Shown here one piece after another: positions 5,699 to 6,364 of a stretch of 6,364 nucleotides of DNA (within the stretch, counting starts at the first letter, position 1; every line of letters begins with the position of its first letter). The position numbers were made by a program, and so were the translations under genes. The notes below the pieces were generated by a model. It was not told the DNA's origin. It worked only from the letters and a program-made list of their open reading frames with translations, and ran no database searches. Origin of the DNA: Myxococcales bacterium (GTDB lineage Bacteria > Myxococcota > Polyangia > Fen-1088); contig PMJE01000494.1 in assembly GCA_003157315.1 (NCBI GenBank), forward strand, positions 1-6,364, given 5' to 3'.

Positions 5699-5723
5699 TT
5701 GCGCGCGTCTGGAAGCACGGAAA

Positions 5724-5984
5724 ATGGACTACACCACCGCTTACGGCGTCATCGTCGAGTACCTCTCGCAGCGCTTCGGGGTTCCAGTTGAGAAGATCAC
5801 TGCCGAGTCGAAGCTATTCGACGATCTCGGACTCGATAGCATCGACGCTCTTGACATGTTGGCGCTCCTCGACAATCAGTACCACGTCAAGGTCAACGAG
5901 GAGCAAGCCCGGCGCATTCGCACGGTAAAGGACGTGGTCGAGTACGTGCTTGCCAACCTGCCGGAGAGCCCAAAGCCAACCTGA
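5724..5984 (+). CDS. Acyl carrier protein
   Basis: This 86-residue acyl carrier protein holds the growing chain on a 4'-phosphopantetheine arm. The attachment site is Ser39 in the LGLDSIDALDML motif (35-46), at the start of helix II. The flanking pattern (KITAESKLFDDLGLDS before it, ALLDNQYHVKV after it) and the C-terminal TVKDVVEYVLANL helix are typical of discrete type II ACPs. GGAAG at 5711-5715 lies 8 bases before the ATG and supports the start. The stop overlaps the next ATG (TGATG), so the two are coupled. It is divergent from the ketosynthase operon and probably serves those enzymes. APE loci usually have two ACPs; only this one is visible, and a second may follow beyond the window. 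Confidence 0.94.
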   Translation: MDYTTAYGVIVEYLSQRFGVPVEKITAESKLFDDLGLDSIDALDMLALLDNQYHVKVNEEQARRIRTVKDVVEYVLANLPESPKPT

Positions 5985-6364
5985 TGGCCCACCCTCGACC
6001 GACGCTTGAATTCCGTCGGGGCGACGTTCTTGTTGCGCATGTGGTGGTGTCGCCAGAGGCGGTGTGGTTCCAAGGCCATTTCCCAGGTGCACCTTTGCTT
6101 CCCGGGGTGGCCTTTCTGGCATTGGTCGAGCAAGCGCTGGCGCTGTTTTGGTCGGACGCGGGCAGGCCACCGGTGGAGATTCGCAGCTTCCGTCGGGTAA
6201 GGTTCCGCCAGCGGGTTGAGCCGGGCGCAAACCTTCGCATCCGCGCGCATCGGGTGGAGGGAGAGCGATTGCGGTTCTCGGTCGAGGCGGGCGGACTTGT
6301 TGCCTGTAGCGGAGAGTGTGTCGTTGAAATGGGAACCCTCAAAGGGTTCGCTTCGCCCTTCGGC
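5984..6364 (+). CDS. ApeI/FabZ-like 3-hydroxyacyl-ACP dehydratase (open at window end)
   Basis: This single-hotdog dehydratase is predicted to convert 3-hydroxyacyl-ACP to the trans-2-enoyl form. The frame is open from the ATG at 5984 to the last base, giving 127 residues with no stop. The catalytic-loop motif is intact: FQGHFPGAPLLPGV (29-42) with His32, followed by the helix FLALVEQALAL (44-54) with Glu49 and Gln50. The last hotdog strand (VACSGECVVE, 107-116) is already present, so either the gene ends shortly or a further domain is fused to it. The start shares one base with the ACP stop (TGATG). It has the His that the ApeP-like protein at 2928-2461 lacks, so the two could form a complementary pair, as ApeI and ApeP do in known APE systems. 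Assignment to ApeI rather than generic FabZ is inferred from context. Confidence 0.85.
   Translation, partial: MAHPRPTLEFRRGDVLVAHVVVSPEAVWFQGHFPGAPLLPGVAFLALVEQALALFWSDAGRPPVEIRSFRRVRFRQRVEPGANLRIRAHRVEGERLRFSVEAGGLVACSGECVVEMGTLKGFASPFG

Larger units (their letters stand above)
5533..5723. promoter_or_regulatory. Divergent intergenic regulatory region between ketosynthase and ACP genes
   Basis: This 191-base gap separates the leftward seven-gene operon from the rightward ACP/dehydratase pair and must hold the promoters for the former and probably the latter. It contains an AT-rich patch (ATTTTATT, 5623-5630) that stands out from its GC-rich surroundings, a 7-bp inverted repeat (5580-5602) and two back-to-back -35-like hexamers about 14 bases apart (5649-5654 and 5669-5674). 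No open frame in it looks coding. Confidence 0.7.

Noticed and set aside
5491..5928. 145-codon + strand open frame spanning the intergenic region and the ACP gene
   Set aside because: It reads the ACP gene in the wrong frame and crosses the ketosynthase start; the true ACP frame with the DSID motif is unambiguous.
1..6364. Search for tRNA, rRNA, CRISPR arrays, transposases, IS ends and attachment sites
   Set aside because: I saw no repeat-spacer pattern, cloverleaf-like stretch, transposase motif or paired terminal repeat by eye; only short inverted repeats were found.

Overview
The window is GC-rich, densely coded DNA from a Gram-negative bacterium: one gene product is a LolA-type periplasmic lipoprotein carrier and another is an outer-membrane lipoprotein. 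Nothing in it fixes the species. The protein style would fit a deltaproteobacterial or myxobacterial lineage, but that is a guess. The window holds most of a compact type II fatty-acid/polyketide locus of the aryl-polyene (APE) kind, in which a discrete ACP, ketosynthase, ketoreductase and dehydratases build a lipid-like polyene chain and a LolA/lipoprotein pair is linked to its delivery to the outer membrane.

Layout, right to left. A divergent intergenic region (5533-5723) separates two transcription units. Rightward are an acyl carrier protein (5724-5984) and an ApeI/FabZ-like single-hotdog dehydratase with an intact GHFPG motif (5984 to the window end, still open). Leftward is one apparent seven-gene operon: ketosynthase (5532-4273), hotdog thioesterase (4270-3791), free-standing polyketide-synthase-type double-hotdog dehydratase (3794-2925), ApeP-like hotdog protein without the catalytic His (2928-2461), FabG-type ketoreductase (2464-1706), LolA-like carrier (1703-1065) and a DUF3261/LolB-like lipoprotein (1062-430). 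Every junction in this operon is either a 4-base start/stop overlap (GTGA or ATGA) or a stop-CC-start gap of two bases, so the seven genes are almost certainly co-transcribed and translationally coupled.

Inferred joint function: the ketosynthase extends an ACP-bound chain, FabG reduces the 3-keto group, and the dehydratases remove water to leave conjugated double bonds. The thioesterase proofreads or releases chains, and LolA plus the lipoprotein handle transport or anchoring at the outer membrane. The unusual part is three dehydratase-type hotdog proteins, one of them a PKS-type double hotdog that I do not recall from standard APE loci. The MMPL exporter that I would expect between lolA and DUF3261 is absent there.

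The left end (1-429) has no convincing intact gene. It carries a short leftward reading frame (407-129) that looks like the C-terminal tail of a B12-binding radical SAM protein cut off from the rest of its gene, a perfect 12-bp palindrome just beyond the operon, and a small hairpin.
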